Origin: Roseobacter sp.
Lineage (GTDB): Bacteria > Pseudomonadota > Alphaproteobacteria > Rhodobacterales > Rhodobacteraceae
Direction: 5' to 3'
Length of the DNA: 64,000 bases
Assembly (NCBI GenBank): GCA_002731875.1
Contig: PCCY01000021.1
Coordinates: 584,048 to 648,047 of the forward strand
The notes under the pieces were generated by a model. The model saw nothing but the letters and a program-made list of their open reading frames with translations. It made no database searches and was not told the DNA's origin. Position 1 is the first letter of the stretch. Each line of letters begins with the position of its first letter. This document shows positions 28,825 to 38,597 of the stretch, piece after piece. A program made the translations under genes and the position numbers.

Positions 28825-29796
28825 ATGGACAAATTCTCGGACCAAAAGCGAGCAGTGCAATATCTTTATCCGCCGATTGATCCTTTTGATCAGCGAATGA
28901 TGGATGTGGGCGATGGTCACACAGTCTATTTCGAACAATGCGGCAACCCCAGGGGTATCCCCGTTATTGTGCTTCATGGTGGTCCGGGCGGCGGGTGCAG
29001 TCCGTCAATGCGGCGTTATTTTAACCCCGACAAATACCGCGTGATTCTGTTTGATCAACGCGGCTGCGGGAGATCAAAGCCTTTTGCATCGGTCACCAAT
29101 AACACCACATGGGATTTGGTCAGGGATATCGAACGGATCCGACAAGAGCTTGGCATCGACAGCTGGATCGCGTTTGGCGGAAGCTGGGGTGCGACACTGG
29201 CGTTAATATACGCCGAGACCCATCCCGAGCATGTGCGCAATATCATTCTGCGCGGCGTGTTCATGATGACCCAAGCTGAGCTGGATTGGTTTTACGGCGG
29301 TGGTGCGGGGAAATTCTGGCCCGAACTTTGGGCGCGGTTCAGCGATTTGATCCCTGAAAACGAACGCGGTGATATGATCGCTGCATATCATAAACGTTTG
29401 TTTTGCGGCGACCGCATGACCGAAGTCAAATATGGCAGGGCATGGGCTGCTTGGGAAAACGCGTTGGCGTCGATTCATTCATCCGGTGGGTCCCATGAGG
29501 GGCCCGGGGAATATTCGCGCACGTTCGCGCGGCTCGAGAATCACTATTTCATGAACGCAGGGTTTCTCGAGTTTGACGGACAGATCCTTGCCAATGTGGA
29601 CAGGATTGCCCATATTCCCGGGGTAATTGTGCAAGGTAGATATGATATGATTTGCCCACCGACCAGCGCTTATCACTTGGCGCAGGCTTGGCCGAACGCC
29701 GAACTGAAGATGGTGCGCAACGCGGGGCACGCTCTGTCCGAACCGGGCATCAGCGCGGAATTGGTGCGCGTGATGGACAGGATCGCCGCCGGATGA
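28825..29796 (+). CDS. pip: Proline iminopeptidase (alpha/beta hydrolase, S33)
   Basis: Releases N-terminal proline from peptides in the cytoplasm. 323 residues. Oxyanion loop HGGPGGG (51-57), nucleophile S120 in GGSWG, and the catalytic Asp and His in GRYDMICP and NAGHALSEPG near the end. Length and the FDQRGCGRS segment match the family. The ATG at 28825 has no clear Shine-Dalgarno; TATATA begins 14 bases before it. The stop overlaps the next gene (ATGA). Confidence 0.93.
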   Translation: MDKFSDQKRAVQYLYPPIDPFDQRMMDVGDGHTVYFEQCGNPRGIPVIVLHGGPGGGCSPSMRRYFNPDKYRVILFDQRGCGRSKPFASVTNNTTWDLVRDIERIRQELGIDSWIAFGGSWGATLALIYAETHPEHVRNIILRGVFMMTQAELDWFYGGGAGKFWPELWARFSDLIPENERGDMIAAYHKRLFCGDRMTEVKYGRAWAAWENALASIHSSGGSHEGPGEYSRTFARLENHYFMNAGFLEFDGQILANVDRIAHIPGVIVQGRYDMICPPTSAYHLAQAWPNAELKMVRNAGHALSEPGISAELVRVMDRIAAG

Positions 29797-30647
29797 CTCG
29801 TTCCCGTTCCTTGATGGATCGTCGTGCCTTGTTTGCGACCGGGGCTGCCGCTGCGTTGCTGGCGGCCACTGGGGTGTCCGCGGCTGTGGCACCCAAGACG
29901 GGCGGTCGCTTGCGTATGGCGCTGTCAGGCGCTTCGCGAAGCGACAGTTGGGATCGGGGCAACGGATTGTTCATGCAGGTTGCCCGGCAGGGGCTGATCT
30001 TTGACACGCTTACGGAAATCGCCGCTGATGGTACATTGCGCGGGGAATTGGCGACCAGCTGGCGTGGTTCTGCCGACGGGGGGGTGTGGGAATTCGACCT
30101 GCGCGAAGACGTGCAGTTCCATGACGGGTACCCTATGACCGCGAAGGACGTTGTTGCGTCGTTGATGTTGGAAGGACTTGTCGAAGCAGTCACGCCATAT
30201 CTGGTACGTATCACCTTGGCCGTACCGTCGATGAATTTGCCGTTCACTTTGTCGGGACCTGACCATGTTATCGGTGCCGCGCACGCCCCCTTGTCCGGGG
30301 TCGGTACAGGTCTTTATCGGTTGCGTCGGTTTACACCGGGTCAGCAAGTTTTGGCCGAGCGTGTGAGCGACCACTACAAGGGAGCCAACGCAGGCTGGTT
30401 CGATGCAGTTGAACTGGTATCAATTCCTGCCGAAGCAGTCCGTGCGCAAGCAATGGCCGAATATATGGTGGATGTGGCGGACGTAAAAGACGCGGAATTC
30501 CTTGCAGGTTTGGACGATATCGTACTCATGCCATCAACGCGGGGCATGACGCATGCAGTATCGCGCAATGTGGCTATGCCCGGCAAAACCGGTCAATTTC
30601 GCCCCTTGGATAATCTGCGCGCCGCCGAAAGATGGTGGTTCGCCTAG
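29793..30647 (+). CDS. Short family-5 solute-binding protein, orphan, Tat signal
   Basis: 284 residues, little more than half the roughly 500 of a normal peptide/nickel (SBP family 5) binding protein. A twin-arginine-type signal (DRRALFATGAAAALL, R10-R11) leads to the family pattern LIFDTLTEI, GELATSWRG and WEFDLREDVQFHDGYPMTAKDV, then the protein jumps to GTGLYRLRRFTPGQQV and ends. No permease or ATPase gene is near. The frame is intact, so it is either a stable shortened family or an old internal deletion. Overlap with pip (ATGA) suggests peptides as ligand. Confidence 0.75.
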   Translation: MTRSRSLMDRRALFATGAAAALLAATGVSAAVAPKTGGRLRMALSGASRSDSWDRGNGLFMQVARQGLIFDTLTEIAADGTLRGELATSWRGSADGGVWEFDLREDVQFHDGYPMTAKDVVASLMLEGLVEAVTPYLVRITLAVPSMNLPFTLSGPDHVIGAAHAPLSGVGTGLYRLRRFTPGQQVLAERVSDHYKGANAGWFDAVELVSIPAEAVRAQAMAEYMVDVADVKDAEFLAGLDDIVLMPSTRGMTHAVSRNVAMPGKTGQFRPLDNLRAAERWWFA

Positions 30648-30762
30648 CGACGGTTCGCAGGCCCGAACCAGACGGGGCTTGCGGTTTCGTATGGACGGGC
30701 GTATATGACGTTTCAACAGCGGCGCATCGGGGTCCACACCAAATGCTCCACCGATCTTGAAC

Positions 30763-30785
30763 ACGGGCCGCGCGCCCGTTTTTTT
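30763..30785 (+). terminator. Intrinsic terminator before rimP
   Basis: A GC-rich stem ACGGGC / GCCCGT (30763-30768 with 30774-30779), 5-base loop and a run of seven T (30779-30785). It separates the pip/SBP transcript from the rimP-nusA-infB operon. Confidence 0.9.
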
Positions 30786-30821
30786 GTGCCTGCCGAAAAC
30801 TGTAGGACGATAAGTGAGACT

Positions 30822-31400
30822 ATGAATAACGACCTGATTGCAAAAGCCGCCATTGACCGTCGCATGGCCGAAATCATCACTCCGGTGATCGAGGATATGG
30901 GATTCGAGTTGGTGCGCGTCCGATTGATGTCGGGTAAACTGACAACATTGCAGATTATGGCCGATCGTCCCGATGGCGGTATAGAAGTTGATGAGCTTGC
31001 TTTGGTCAGTCAGGCCGTAAGCGCGGTTCTGGATGTCGAAGACCCCATTATCGAAGAATACACGCTCGAGGTATCGAGCCCTGGCATCGACCGCCCGCTG
31101 ACAAGGCTCAAGGACTTCGAGATGTTCGAGGGATATGAAGCCAAAATCGAAACCGGCGAACTGATCGACGGTCGCCGCCGTTTCAAAGGCGAACTTGCGG
31201 GCGTCGAGGATGACGAGGTGCTGATCAACGTCGAGGAAGGCACCATCGGACTGAAATTCGACTGGCTTACTGACGCCAAACTGGTCCTGACCGACGATCT
31301 GATCAAAGAAATGCTGCGCCAACGCAAAGCGTCCGGTGCGATTGACGAAACCAAATTCGATGACATCGAGACCGAAGGGTCCACCGAGGGAGACGACTAA
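30822..31400 (+). CDS. rimP: Ribosome maturation factor RimP
   Basis: Assists 30S subunit maturation. 192 residues; the N-terminal alpha/beta domain ([17 protein letters not shown]) and the [11 protein letters not shown] motif mark the family, followed by an Sm-like domain and an acidic tail. ATG 30822 is chosen because homologues begin near MAEIITPVI; the open frame upstream to 30705 crosses a terminator. It is first in the rimP-nusA-ylxR-infB operon, and its stop touches the nusA start. Confidence 0.94.
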   Translation: MNNDLIAKAAIDRRMAEIITPVIEDMGFELVRVRLMSGKLTTLQIMADRPDGGIEVDELALVSQAVSAVLDVEDPIIEEYTLEVSSPGIDRPLTRLKDFEMFEGYEAKIETGELIDGRRRFKGELAGVEDDEVLINVEEGTIGLKFDWLTDAKLVLTDDLIKEMLRQRKASGAIDETKFDDIETEGSTEGDD

Positions 31401-33017
31401 ATGGCCATTACATCTGCCAACCAGCTGGAACTGCTGCAAACCGCCGAGGCTGTTGCCCGCGAAAAGATGATCGACCCTAACCTGGTGGTTGAAGCGATGG
31501 AAGAATCGCTCGCTCGGGCTGCCAAGTCGCGGTATGGCGCTGAGATGGACATTCGCGTTTCCATCGACCGCAAGACCGGTCGCGCGACCTTTACCCGTGT
31601 GCGCACGGTTGTGGCCGATGACGAGCTTGAGAACTATCAGGCTGAATTCACCGTAGAGCAGGCCAAGCAGTATATGGCGAACCCCGAAATCGGTCAGGAG
31701 TTTTCCGAAGAAGTCCCGCCCGTCGAAATGGGCCGTATCGCCGCGCAATCCGCCAAGCAGGTGATCTTGCAGAAGGTGCGCGAAGCCGAACGCGACCGCC
31801 AGTACGAAGAATTCAAGGACCGCGCCGGTACAATCATCAACGGTCTGGTCAAGCGCGAGGAATATGGCAACGTCATCGTCGATGTGGGCGCTGGCGAAGC
31901 GATCCTGCGTCGCAACGAGAAAATCGGCCGCGAAAGCTATCGCCCGAACGACCGTATCCGCGTGTACATCAAGGACGTGCGTCGCGAACAGCGTGGCCCG
32001 CAGATCTTCCTGAGCCGCACCGCGCCAGAATTCATGGCCGAACTGTTCAAGATGGAAGTGCCTGAAATCTATGATGGCATCATCGAGATCAAGGCCGTTG
32101 CCCGTGACCCCGGTTCGCGCGCGAAAATCGCTGTCATCTCTTATGACGGCTCCATCGACCCTGTGGGGGCCTGCGTTGGTATGCGCGGCAGCCGTGTTCA
32201 GGCCGTTGTGAACGAGCTTCAGGGCGAAAAGATCGACATTATCCCGTGGAACGAAGACCAGCCCACGTTCCTTGTGAACGCGCTTCAGCCCGCTGAAGTC
32301 TCCAAGGTTGTTCTGGACGAGGAAGCCGGCAAGATCGAAGTCGTCGTTCCCGAAGAACAACTGTCGCTGGCGATTGGCCGCCGTGGCCAGAACGTGCGTC
32401 TGGCCTCGCAGCTGACCGGTCTGGACATCGACATCATGACCGAAGAGCAGGAAAGCGCCCGCCGTCAGGCCGAGTTCGAGCTGCGCACCAAGCTGTTCAT
32501 GGACAATCTGGATCTGGACGAATTCTTTGCCCAGCTTCTGGTCTCCGAAGGGTTCACAAACCTCGAAGAAGTCGCCTATGTCGAAGTGGACGAGTTGCTG
32601 GTCATTGACGGTGTTGACGAAGACACCGCCAGCGAATTGCAGGCCCGTGCCCGTGATGTGTTGGAAGCGCAGAACAAAGCGGCCTTGGATGCGGCCCGTG
32701 CGCTGGGTGTGGACGACACGCTTATTGAATTTGAAGGCCTGACACCCCAGATGATTGAAGCACTTGCAAAGGACGACGTCAAAACGCTCGAAGATTTTGC
32801 GACGTGTGCAGATTGGGAACTGGCTGGTGGGTGGACCACTGTTAATGGCGAACGTACCAAGGACGATGGTACGTTGGAACCCTTTGATATGTCTTTGGAG
32901 GAAGCCCAAAAGCTGATCATGACAGCGCGTGTTCTACTGGGCTGGGTTGACCCGACCGAGCTTGAAGCAGACAACGTCGATGAGGATGATTTAACAGACG
33001 ACGAGGCCGAGGCCTGA
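31401..33017 (+). CDS. nusA: Transcription termination/antitermination protein NusA
   Basis: 538 residues: N-terminal RNA-polymerase-binding domain, S1 domain (about 135-200, [21 protein letters not shown]), two KH domains ([15 protein letters not shown] and [13 protein letters not shown]) and C-terminal helix-hairpin acidic repeats. It controls pausing, termination and antitermination. The ATG directly follows the rimP stop with no gap. Confidence 0.97.
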   Translation: MAITSANQLELLQTAEAVAREKMIDPNLVVEAMEESLARAAKSRYGAEMDIRVSIDRKTGRATFTRVRTVVADDELENYQAEFTVEQAKQYMANPEIGQEFSEEVPPVEMGRIAAQSAKQVILQKVREAERDRQYEEFKDRAGTIINGLVKREEYGNVIVDVGAGEAILRRNEKIGRESYRPNDRIRVYIKDVRREQRGPQIFLSRTAPEFMAELFKMEVPEIYDGIIEIKAVARDPGSRAKIAVISYDGSIDPVGACVGMRGSRVQAVVNELQGEKIDIIPWNEDQPTFLVNALQPAEVSKVVLDEEAGKIEVVVPEEQLSLAIGRRGQNVRLASQLTGLDIDIMTEEQESARRQAEFELRTKLFMDNLDLDEFFAQLLVSEGFTNLEEVAYVEVDELLVIDGVDEDTASELQARARDVLEAQNKAALDAARALGVDDTLIEFEGLTPQMIEALAKDDVKTLEDFATCADWELAGGWTTVNGERTKDDGTLEPFDMSLEEAQKLIMTARVLLGWVDPTELEADNVDEDDLTDDEAEA

Positions 33018-33039
33018 GCGCAGGTCGAGGAGGGATAAT

Positions 33040-33660
33040 ATGGGGCGCGGTGACATTTCGAAAGAACGGGACGGTAGCCCTGAACGGAAGTGCATTGCCA
33101 CAGGCGAATCACAACCGAAAAACGGGTTGATCCGCTTTGTCGTCGGCCCTGACATGCTGGTTTTCCCGGATATTCTGGGAAAGCTGCCAGGGCGGGGCAT
33201 GTATGTTTCGGCGGATCGTGCCGCCTTGGAAACCGCGGCGAAAAAAGGGCTCTTTGCCCGGTCCGCAAAGCAACCTGTCAAGGTTGATGGGAATTTGGTA
33301 GACGAAGTTGAAAAGCAGCTTGTCCGCCGTGTAGTCGATCTGATCTCGCTTCAGCGCAAGGCCGGCAAGGCAGTTGCTGGCTATGAGAAAGTCAAAGGTT
33401 GGCTGCAAATGGAAGAGGCCGAGGTTCTGATCCAAGCGGTTGATGGGTCCGGGCGCGGAAAATCGAAACTTAGTACACCGCATTTCGGTCATTACATTGG
33501 CTGGCTGACGGCAGACGAATTGGGTTTGGCATTCGGTCGCCAAACTGTGATACATGGGGCGCTCGCCTCTGGTGGACTCACCTCTCGTGTTGTAGAGGAA
33601 GCTCAGCGGTTAAAAGGCGTGCGCATAAACGAGGGTGGCAACGGTCACCCGAAAGGATAG
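33040..33660 (+). CDS. YlxR-family RNA-binding protein with L7Ae-like C-terminal region
   Basis: 206 residues: a DUF448/YlxR domain (about 10-85, with RKCIATGE and GRGMYV) joined to a second domain resembling the L7Ae/YlxQ RNA-binding fold (RKAGKAVAGYEKVK, AEVLIQAVDGS). The fusion sits between nusA and infB, as in other alphaproteobacteria, and should act in ribosome assembly or RNase P-related processes, which remain unsettled. GAGGG stands 7 bases before ATG 33040. Confidence 0.88.
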   Translation: MGRGDISKERDGSPERKCIATGESQPKNGLIRFVVGPDMLVFPDILGKLPGRGMYVSADRAALETAAKKGLFARSAKQPVKVDGNLVDEVEKQLVRRVVDLISLQRKAGKAVAGYEKVKGWLQMEEAEVLIQAVDGSGRGKSKLSTPHFGHYIGWLTADELGLAFGRQTVIHGALASGGLTSRVVEEAQRLKGVRINEGGNGHPKG

Positions 33661-33669
33661 ACGAGCTTC

Positions 33670-36150
33670 ATGAGCGATAGTGACGGCAAAAAGACATTGG
33701 GCCTTCGGGGTGCACCTTCGCGCCCGGGTAACGTAAAGCAAAGCTTTAGCCACGGACGTACCAAAAACGTCGTGGTCGAGACCAAGCGCAAGCGCGTTGT
33801 GGTGCCCAAACCTGCTGGCGCAAAGCCCGGCAGCGGTAATAATCCATCGCTTGGGGATCCCTCAAAGCGTCCCGCAGGTATTACAGACTCGGAGATGGAG
33901 CGCCGGCTAAAGGCGGTTCAGGCTGCCCGTGCCCGTGAGGCGGAAGAAGCCGAAGCGCGTGAAGCCGAAGAAAAAGCGCGTGCAGAAGACCGCGAGCGCC
34001 GTCGTGCAGAGATCGAAGCCAAAGAGGCTGAAGAGCGTGAACGCGAAGAGAGTCTAAAGGCAAAAGCCGAGGAAGACGAGCGTCGCAAGCAGGAAGCGGA
34101 AGCCGCAGCCGTTGTTGCAGCAACCCCTGCGGCGCCCGCAGCGCCGCGCACGCCCAACATCAAAAGCGGCGCACCGACACCAGCGGCTCGCAAGAAAGAA
34201 AGCGACCGCGAGGAAACCAGCAAGCGCAACAAGGGTGGCGACGACAGCCGTCGTTCCGGAAAGCTGACGCTTAACCAGGCTTTGACTGGGGGCGAAGGCG
34301 GGCGTCAACGCTCCATGGCGCAGATGAAGCGCAAGCAGGAACGCCAACGTCAAAAGGCGATGGGTGGGTCGGTTGAGCGCGAAAAAGTCGTGCGCAATGT
34401 GAATCTGCCGCCGGCGATCATGGTGTCCGAACTGGCGAACCGTATGGCCGAACGTGTCGGTGCCGTCGTAAAAGCGCTGATGAACAACGGAATGATGGTA
34501 ACGCAAAACGAAACCATTGATGCCGATACTGCGGAATTGATCATCGAAGAATTCGGTCACAAAGTCGTGCGGGTTTCCGATGCGGATGTTGAAGACGTGA
34601 TCAAGGAAGCCGAAGACGATCCGAAAGATTTGGTTACGCGTCCTCCGGTCATCACGATCATGGGTCACGTTGACCACGGTAAGACATCGCTTCTGGATGC
34701 GATCCGCAAAGCCAAGGTTCAATCCGGCGAAGCGGGCGGTATTACCCAGCACATCGGTGCCTATCAGGTGACAACCGACAGCGGTCAGGTCCTTAGCTTT
34801 CTGGACACGCCCGGTCACGCGGCATTCACGTCGATGCGTTCTCGTGGGGCTCAGGTCACGGATATCGTGGTTCTAGTGGTTGCGGCAGACGATGCTGTCA
34901 TGCCGCAGACGATCGAAGCGATCAACCACGCGAAAGCGGCCAAGGTGCCAATGATCGTGGCGATCAACAAGATCGACAAATACGAAGCCAACCCTGACAA
35001 AGTCCGTACGGACCTTCTTCAGCACGAGGTCATCGTTGAGAAGATGTCCGGTGAAACACAGGACGTCGAAGTATCGGCGACCACGGGTCAAGGTCTGGAC
35101 GAACTGCTGGAAGCCATCGCACTGCAAGCGGAACTGCTGGAACTGAAAGCCAACCCCAACCGTCCTGCCATTGGTGCTGTCATCGAAGCGCAGCTTGACG
35201 TTGGCCGGGGTCCGGTCGCGACCGTTCTGATTCAGAACGGTACGTTGCGGCAAGGTGATATCTTTGTTGTCGGCGAGCAGTACGGTAAGGTCCGTGCGCT
35301 GATCAACGACCAAGGCGAGCGTATCAAGGAAGCGGGGCCATCTGTTCCGGTCGAAGTTCTTGGTCTGAACGGGACACCCGGAGCAGGCGACGTTCTGAAC
35401 GTGACTGGTACCGAAGCCCAAGCACGCGAAATCGCACAATACCGCGCCAACGCGGCCAAGGACAAGCGGGCTGCTGCGGGTGCCGCGACCACTCTCGAGC
35501 AGCTGATGGCGAACGCCAAGGCGAACGAAACCGTAAGCGAGCTGCCATTGTTGATCAAAGCGGACGTTCAAGGTTCTGCAGAAGCGATCGTTCAGGCGAT
35601 GGAGAAGATCGGCAACGAGGAAGTTCGGGTTCGGGTTCTGCATTCCGGCGTTGGTGCCATCACTGACACTGATGTGGGGCTGGCAGAAGCGTCCAATGCA
35701 CCGATCATCGGCTTTAACGTGCGGGCCAATGCGTCGGCGCGTGCCACAGCGAACCAAAAGGGTGTCGAGATCCGCTATTACTCGGTCATCTATGACATGG
35801 TTGACGACGTGAAAGCGGCTGCAAGCGGCCTGCTCAGCAACGAAATCCGCGAACACTTCATCGGCTATGCGACGATCAAAGAGGTGTTCAAGGTCACCGG
35901 TGTCGGCAAAGTTGCCGGTTGTTTGGTTACTGAAGGCAAGGCAAGCCGCGCAGCGGGCGTGCGTTTGTTGCGGGATGACGTCGTGATCCACGAAGGCACT
36001 TTGAAAACACTGAAGCGGTTCAAGGATGAAGTCGCCGAAGTGCCATCGGGCCAGGAATGCGGTATGGCGTTCGAAAACTACGAAGATATCCGCCCAGGCG
36101 ATGTTATCGAAATCTTCACACGGGAAGAAGTGGTTCGCACGCTGGCGTGA
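33670..36150 (+). CDS. infB: Translation initiation factor IF-2
   Basis: GTPase that places initiator tRNA on the ribosome. 826 residues: a long low-complexity, E/A/R-rich charged helix region (about 75-210), an IF2_N domain near 250, the G domain with G1 GHVDHGKT near 332-339, G3 DTPGH and G4 NKID, then domains II-IV. All nucleotide-binding motifs are intact. A GC-rich hairpin (36179-36198) lies just past the stop inside the convergent gene and may help terminate the operon. Confidence 0.97.
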   Translation: MSDSDGKKTLGLRGAPSRPGNVKQSFSHGRTKNVVVETKRKRVVVPKPAGAKPGSGNNPSLGDPSKRPAGITDSEMERRLKAVQAARAREAEEAEAREAEEKARAEDRERRRAEIEAKEAEEREREESLKAKAEEDERRKQEAEAAAVVAATPAAPAAPRTPNIKSGAPTPAARKKESDREETSKRNKGGDDSRRSGKLTLNQALTGGEGGRQRSMAQMKRKQERQRQKAMGGSVEREKVVRNVNLPPAIMVSELANRMAERVGAVVKALMNNGMMVTQNETIDADTAELIIEEFGHKVVRVSDADVEDVIKEAEDDPKDLVTRPPVITIMGHVDHGKTSLLDAIRKAKVQSGEAGGITQHIGAYQVTTDSGQVLSFLDTPGHAAFTSMRSRGAQVTDIVVLVVAADDAVMPQTIEAINHAKAAKVPMIVAINKIDKYEANPDKVRTDLLQHEVIVEKMSGETQDVEVSATTGQGLDELLEAIALQAELLELKANPNRPAIGAVIEAQLDVGRGPVATVLIQNGTLRQGDIFVVGEQYGKVRALINDQGERIKEAGPSVPVEVLGLNGTPGAGDVLNVTGTEAQAREIAQYRANAAKDKRAAAGAATTLEQLMANAKANETVSELPLLIKADVQGSAEAIVQAMEKIGNEEVRVRVLHSGVGAITDTDVGLAEASNAPIIGFNVRANASARATANQKGVEIRYYSVIYDMVDDVKAAASGLLSNEIREHFIGYATIKEVFKVTGVGKVAGCLVTEGKASRAAGVRLLRDDVVIHEGTLKTLKRFKDEVAEVPSGQECGMAFENYEDIRPGDVIEIFTREEVVRTLA

Positions 36151-36156
36151 TTGTCG

Positions 36157-36954
36157 TCAGTCAGAAATGATTTCGGAGGCCCGGTTGAATTGCCGGGCTT
36201 CTGCCGCTTCAAACAGCCGAGAATCTTCGTTAAAGCCGTAGCGTTCTATGGTGATATGATCGTCTGAAATATCGATCACGTTGAAATCATTCGGTTCGCC
36301 CCGCACTCGTGAAGACAGGCTGGTCCCGGCATGAAGCTGTACTGCTTTGGTACCATTGGACTTGACCGTAAAGTTCCCGGCGTGCCATGTGTGCAGATGA
36401 CCTGATAAGATCAGGTTCGCCCCGCACGTCAAAAGTTTCTCAAGCGCTTTTCTAGCGCCCGGAATCGGTTTTTTCTTGGTCTCAGCAGGGTGTTCCAGCG
36501 GGTGATGAACGACAAGAATCCGTGCTTTGCCATGCGGCGCATTCGACATTTCGGTACAGGCATGTTTGATACGGCCCGGTGAAAGGCGACCGGTCTGCCA
36601 GGAAAAACGATCAACTGAATTAACGCCGACGACGATCATGGTGTCATTCTCGAACTGGGGGGTCAGATCAGGGTTGATCCACTTCTTGTAGCCGCGCCAC
36701 GGTAAAAAAAACCGCCTGAATGGCCGGTCCAACAATACGTCGTGATTACCAGGCACGCCCAATACCGGCGCTTCTATCATTGAGATGAAGTTATGGGCTT
36801 CCTCGAATTGCCGGTCCCGCGCCCGTTGGGTAAAATCGCCGGATATCGCAACAAGGTCGGGACAAAGTTCATTCACACAGCTAACGAGGGGGTCCAGAAG
36901 GTCCGGCCGATCCTTACCAAAGTGTAGGTCGGATAGATGAACAAGCTTGCTCAT
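36157..36954 (-). CDS. Calcineurin-like metallophosphoesterase (CpdA-like)
   Basis: 265 residues with the dimetal motifs in order: DLH (HLSDLHFGKD, 7-16), GD (AISGDFTQR), GNHD (VPGNHDVLL), HHP (VVHHPLEH) and GHLHTWH. This pattern matches the class III cyclic-nucleotide phosphodiesterase type such as CpdA, but cyclic AMP as the substrate is not proven. It overlaps the upstream lipid kinase gene by four bases (ATGA), so the two are coupled. Convergent with infB. Confidence 0.87.
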   Translation of the reverse strand: MSKLVHLSDLHFGKDRPDLLDPLVSCVNELCPDLVAISGDFTQRARDRQFEEAHNFISMIEAPVLGVPGNHDVLLDRPFRRFFLPWRGYKKWINPDLTPQFENDTMIVVGVNSVDRFSWQTGRLSPGRIKHACTEMSNAPHGKARILVVHHPLEHPAETKKKPIPGARKALEKLLTCGANLILSGHLHTWHAGNFTVKSNGTKAVQLHAGTSLSSRVRGEPNDFNVIDISDDHITIERYGFNEDSRLFEAAEARQFNRASEIISD

Positions 36955-37871
36955 CGTACAGGCTCGTCGAACGATTCCGGGACGATCAGATTCAACGCAT
37001 TGGGCTGCATACTCAGCTTGAACGGTCCCTTCATGCGGGCCAGTTCTCCGTCACGGGCGACGGCCCGGGATTTATACGACATTTCCAACGTGAACTCTGT
37101 GCTACAATGCATTTGATAATCCGTTTGACGTTTAGCCATCCCCAATGCCAGCGCTGCGGCATGTTTAAACAGCCCCCAGCGGTTGGTATCGGGTGCGATA
37201 AGCAAAACCATTCCGCCGTTGGCGATGCAGTCTTCGCCACTCAACCCCATCTGATTGAGCTGGAAGGCGTTGCTGATCGCGAAAACAATGGGCGTGCGGT
37301 GGCTAAAGGATTTTCCATCATAGGTAACGGTTAGCTTTAGCGGCGCGCGCAAGGTCGCCAACGCCTTTACCACCGACCAATAGGCGGCCACGCGGCTGCG
37401 CCCCCATCTTTTGTATATGCCCTCTCGGGTTTGCAGGATGGCCGCATATGCACCGATGCTGGCGTTGTTCAGGAATACCTTGTCGTTGATCATCGCAATG
37501 CCGGTGGGGCGAATTTTGCCGCGTGCAATGACATCAATTGCCTCTTCCACCGTCTCGGGGAGATTCAATGACCTGGCGAAGTAATTAAAAGTACCCGAGG
37601 CAATGATCCCAAACTGGTTGGGAAGTCCTGCCAGACCTGCGGCAACACCGCTTATTGTCCCATCGCCGCCAGAGGCTACTATTGTAGAATTGGGGGATTT
37701 GGCCGCCGTATCCCGGGCGGTTTTTTCAAGATCAGCACCGGGGTCAAAGGTCACAAATGAGGCGGGGATCCCGTGGTGTTTAAACCGGTCGGCGATCTTG
37801 GCCTTGCGTTCGGGACCATCTTCAAGCCCTGAACCGTTGTTCAATATTATTATCACGTGTTCGGGCTTCAT
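36951..37871 (-). CDS. Diacylglycerol/lipid kinase family protein (DagK/YegS-like)
   Basis: 306 residues. The ATP-site motif SGGDGT (67-72) and the ASGTFNYFARSL segment identify the DAG-kinase catalytic fold; the C-terminal DGE (RDGELAR) closes the domain. It should phosphorylate a lipid or sphingoid-like alcohol at the membrane. Start at ATG 37871 rather than 37877 because AGGA is 5 bases before the former. Coupled to the phosphoesterase gene. Confidence 0.86.
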   Translation of the reverse strand: MKPEHVIIILNNGSGLEDGPERKAKIADRFKHHGIPASFVTFDPGADLEKTARDTAAKSPNSTIVASGGDGTISGVAAGLAGLPNQFGIIASGTFNYFARSLNLPETVEEAIDVIARGKIRPTGIAMINDKVFLNNASIGAYAAILQTREGIYKRWGRSRVAAYWSVVKALATLRAPLKLTVTYDGKSFSHRTPIVFAISNAFQLNQMGLSGEDCIANGGMVLLIAPDTNRWGLFKHAAALALGMAKRQTDYQMHCSTEFTLEMSYKSRAVARDGELARMKGPFKLSMQPNALNLIVPESFDEPVR

Positions 37872-37946
37872 CTGCATCCTACCTATATTGCTATAGGCAA
37901 ACGCCCAAGAATGACGTTGGTTCAGATGAGGCCAAGCAAGAAAGCT

Positions 37947-38081
37947 CTAATTTTTTTGGCTGATCGGTTTTCCCGAGAACACTTCGCTGTCAACTTGGAC
38001 AGCGATACGTCCATTAGGAAGATCGCGTACGAACACTCCCTGAATAGATACCGTCGAACCGATTGTGATCGTGCGAAGCAT
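37947..38081 (-). CDS. Conserved-looking 44-residue protein of unknown function
   Basis: 44 codons with ATG at 38081, TAG ending at 37947, and a near-perfect ribosome site (GGGAGG, 6 bases before ATG). The peptide begins MLRTITIGSTVSIQGVFVRD and continues LPNGRIAVQVDSEVFSGKPI, predicted as several beta-strands, alternating hydrophobic and charged residues, an OB- or SH3-like small barrel at most. No signal or membrane segment. It is too short for usual gene-length cutoffs and overlaps a longer but implausible open frame on the other strand. From memory roseobacters have similar short proteins. The rest of 37872-38198 shows no further gene. Confidence 0.7.
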   Translation of the reverse strand: MLRTITIGSTVSIQGVFVRDLPNGRIAVQVDSEVFSGKPISQKN

Positions 38082-38198
38082 GAATTCCTCCCGAAAGGTA
38101 ATTATCAAACAAATACAAGGAGGGAGTTTATTCTGTCTAGCAACATTGCATGAATTTTAATCAAATTTGCGAGACTGCGGCAACAATGACTCGGTCGT

Positions 38199-38597
38199 TC
38201 AGAGCCAGTCACGCAAAATTGAAATCAGAGGAATATCAGCCGCAGGCATTGGATAGTCTTTCAATGCGTTGGGTCTGACCCACTTCAGCGCCTGACCTTC
38301 ATTCGATTGCGGCGTCCCTTGCCATTTTCGACAGGCGAAAAGTGGCATCAGCAAGTGGAAATCTTCGTAAGCGTGGCTGGCAAAGGTAAGAGGAGCAAGA
38401 CAGGACGCCCAGGTATCGATCCCGAGCTCTTCGTGCAATTCTCTTATCAACGCGGCTTCGGGCGTTTCGCCGGCTTCGACTTTTCCGCCGGGAAACTCCC
38501 AAAGACCCGCCATGGGCTTTCCGGGCGGGCGCTGTGCCAAAAGCACCCGCCCGTCCACGTCGATCAAAGCGACGGCCGAGACCACCACCATGGTCAC
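38199..38597 (-). CDS. mutT: 8-oxo-dGTP diphosphatase MutT
   Basis: 132 residues, NUDIX box in GGKVEAGETPEAALIRELHE followed by ELGI, and the MutT context FPGGK and GLWEFPGG near 35-39. It cleans oxidised dGTP from the nucleotide pool. GTG 38597 overlaps the argJ stop (GTGA); ATG 38591 is an equally possible start. Last gene of ppiC-argJ-mutT. Confidence 0.92.
   Translation of the reverse strand: MTMVVVSAVALIDVDGRVLLAQRPPGKPMAGLWEFPGGKVEAGETPEAALIRELHEELGIDTWASCLAPLTFASHAYEDFHLLMPLFACRKWQGTPQSNEGQALKWVRPNALKDYPMPAADIPLISILRDWL

Noticed and set aside
30653-30670. Inverted repeat resembling a tRNA T-arm before rimP
   Set aside because: It lacks the T-loop consensus and no cloverleaf can be built around it; the real element in this gap is the terminator at 30763.
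30534-32909. 791-codon open frame on the minus strand
   Set aside because: It is antisense to rimP and nusA, rich in His/Gln/Phe as expected of a shadow frame, and has no ribosome site or recognisable domain.
34873-35991. 372-codon open frame on the minus strand
   Set aside because: Shadow of infB; composition is typical of an antisense frame.
37857-38153. 98-codon open frame on the plus strand
   Set aside because: No ribosome site and no sensible pattern; it lies opposite the better supported 44-codon gene.
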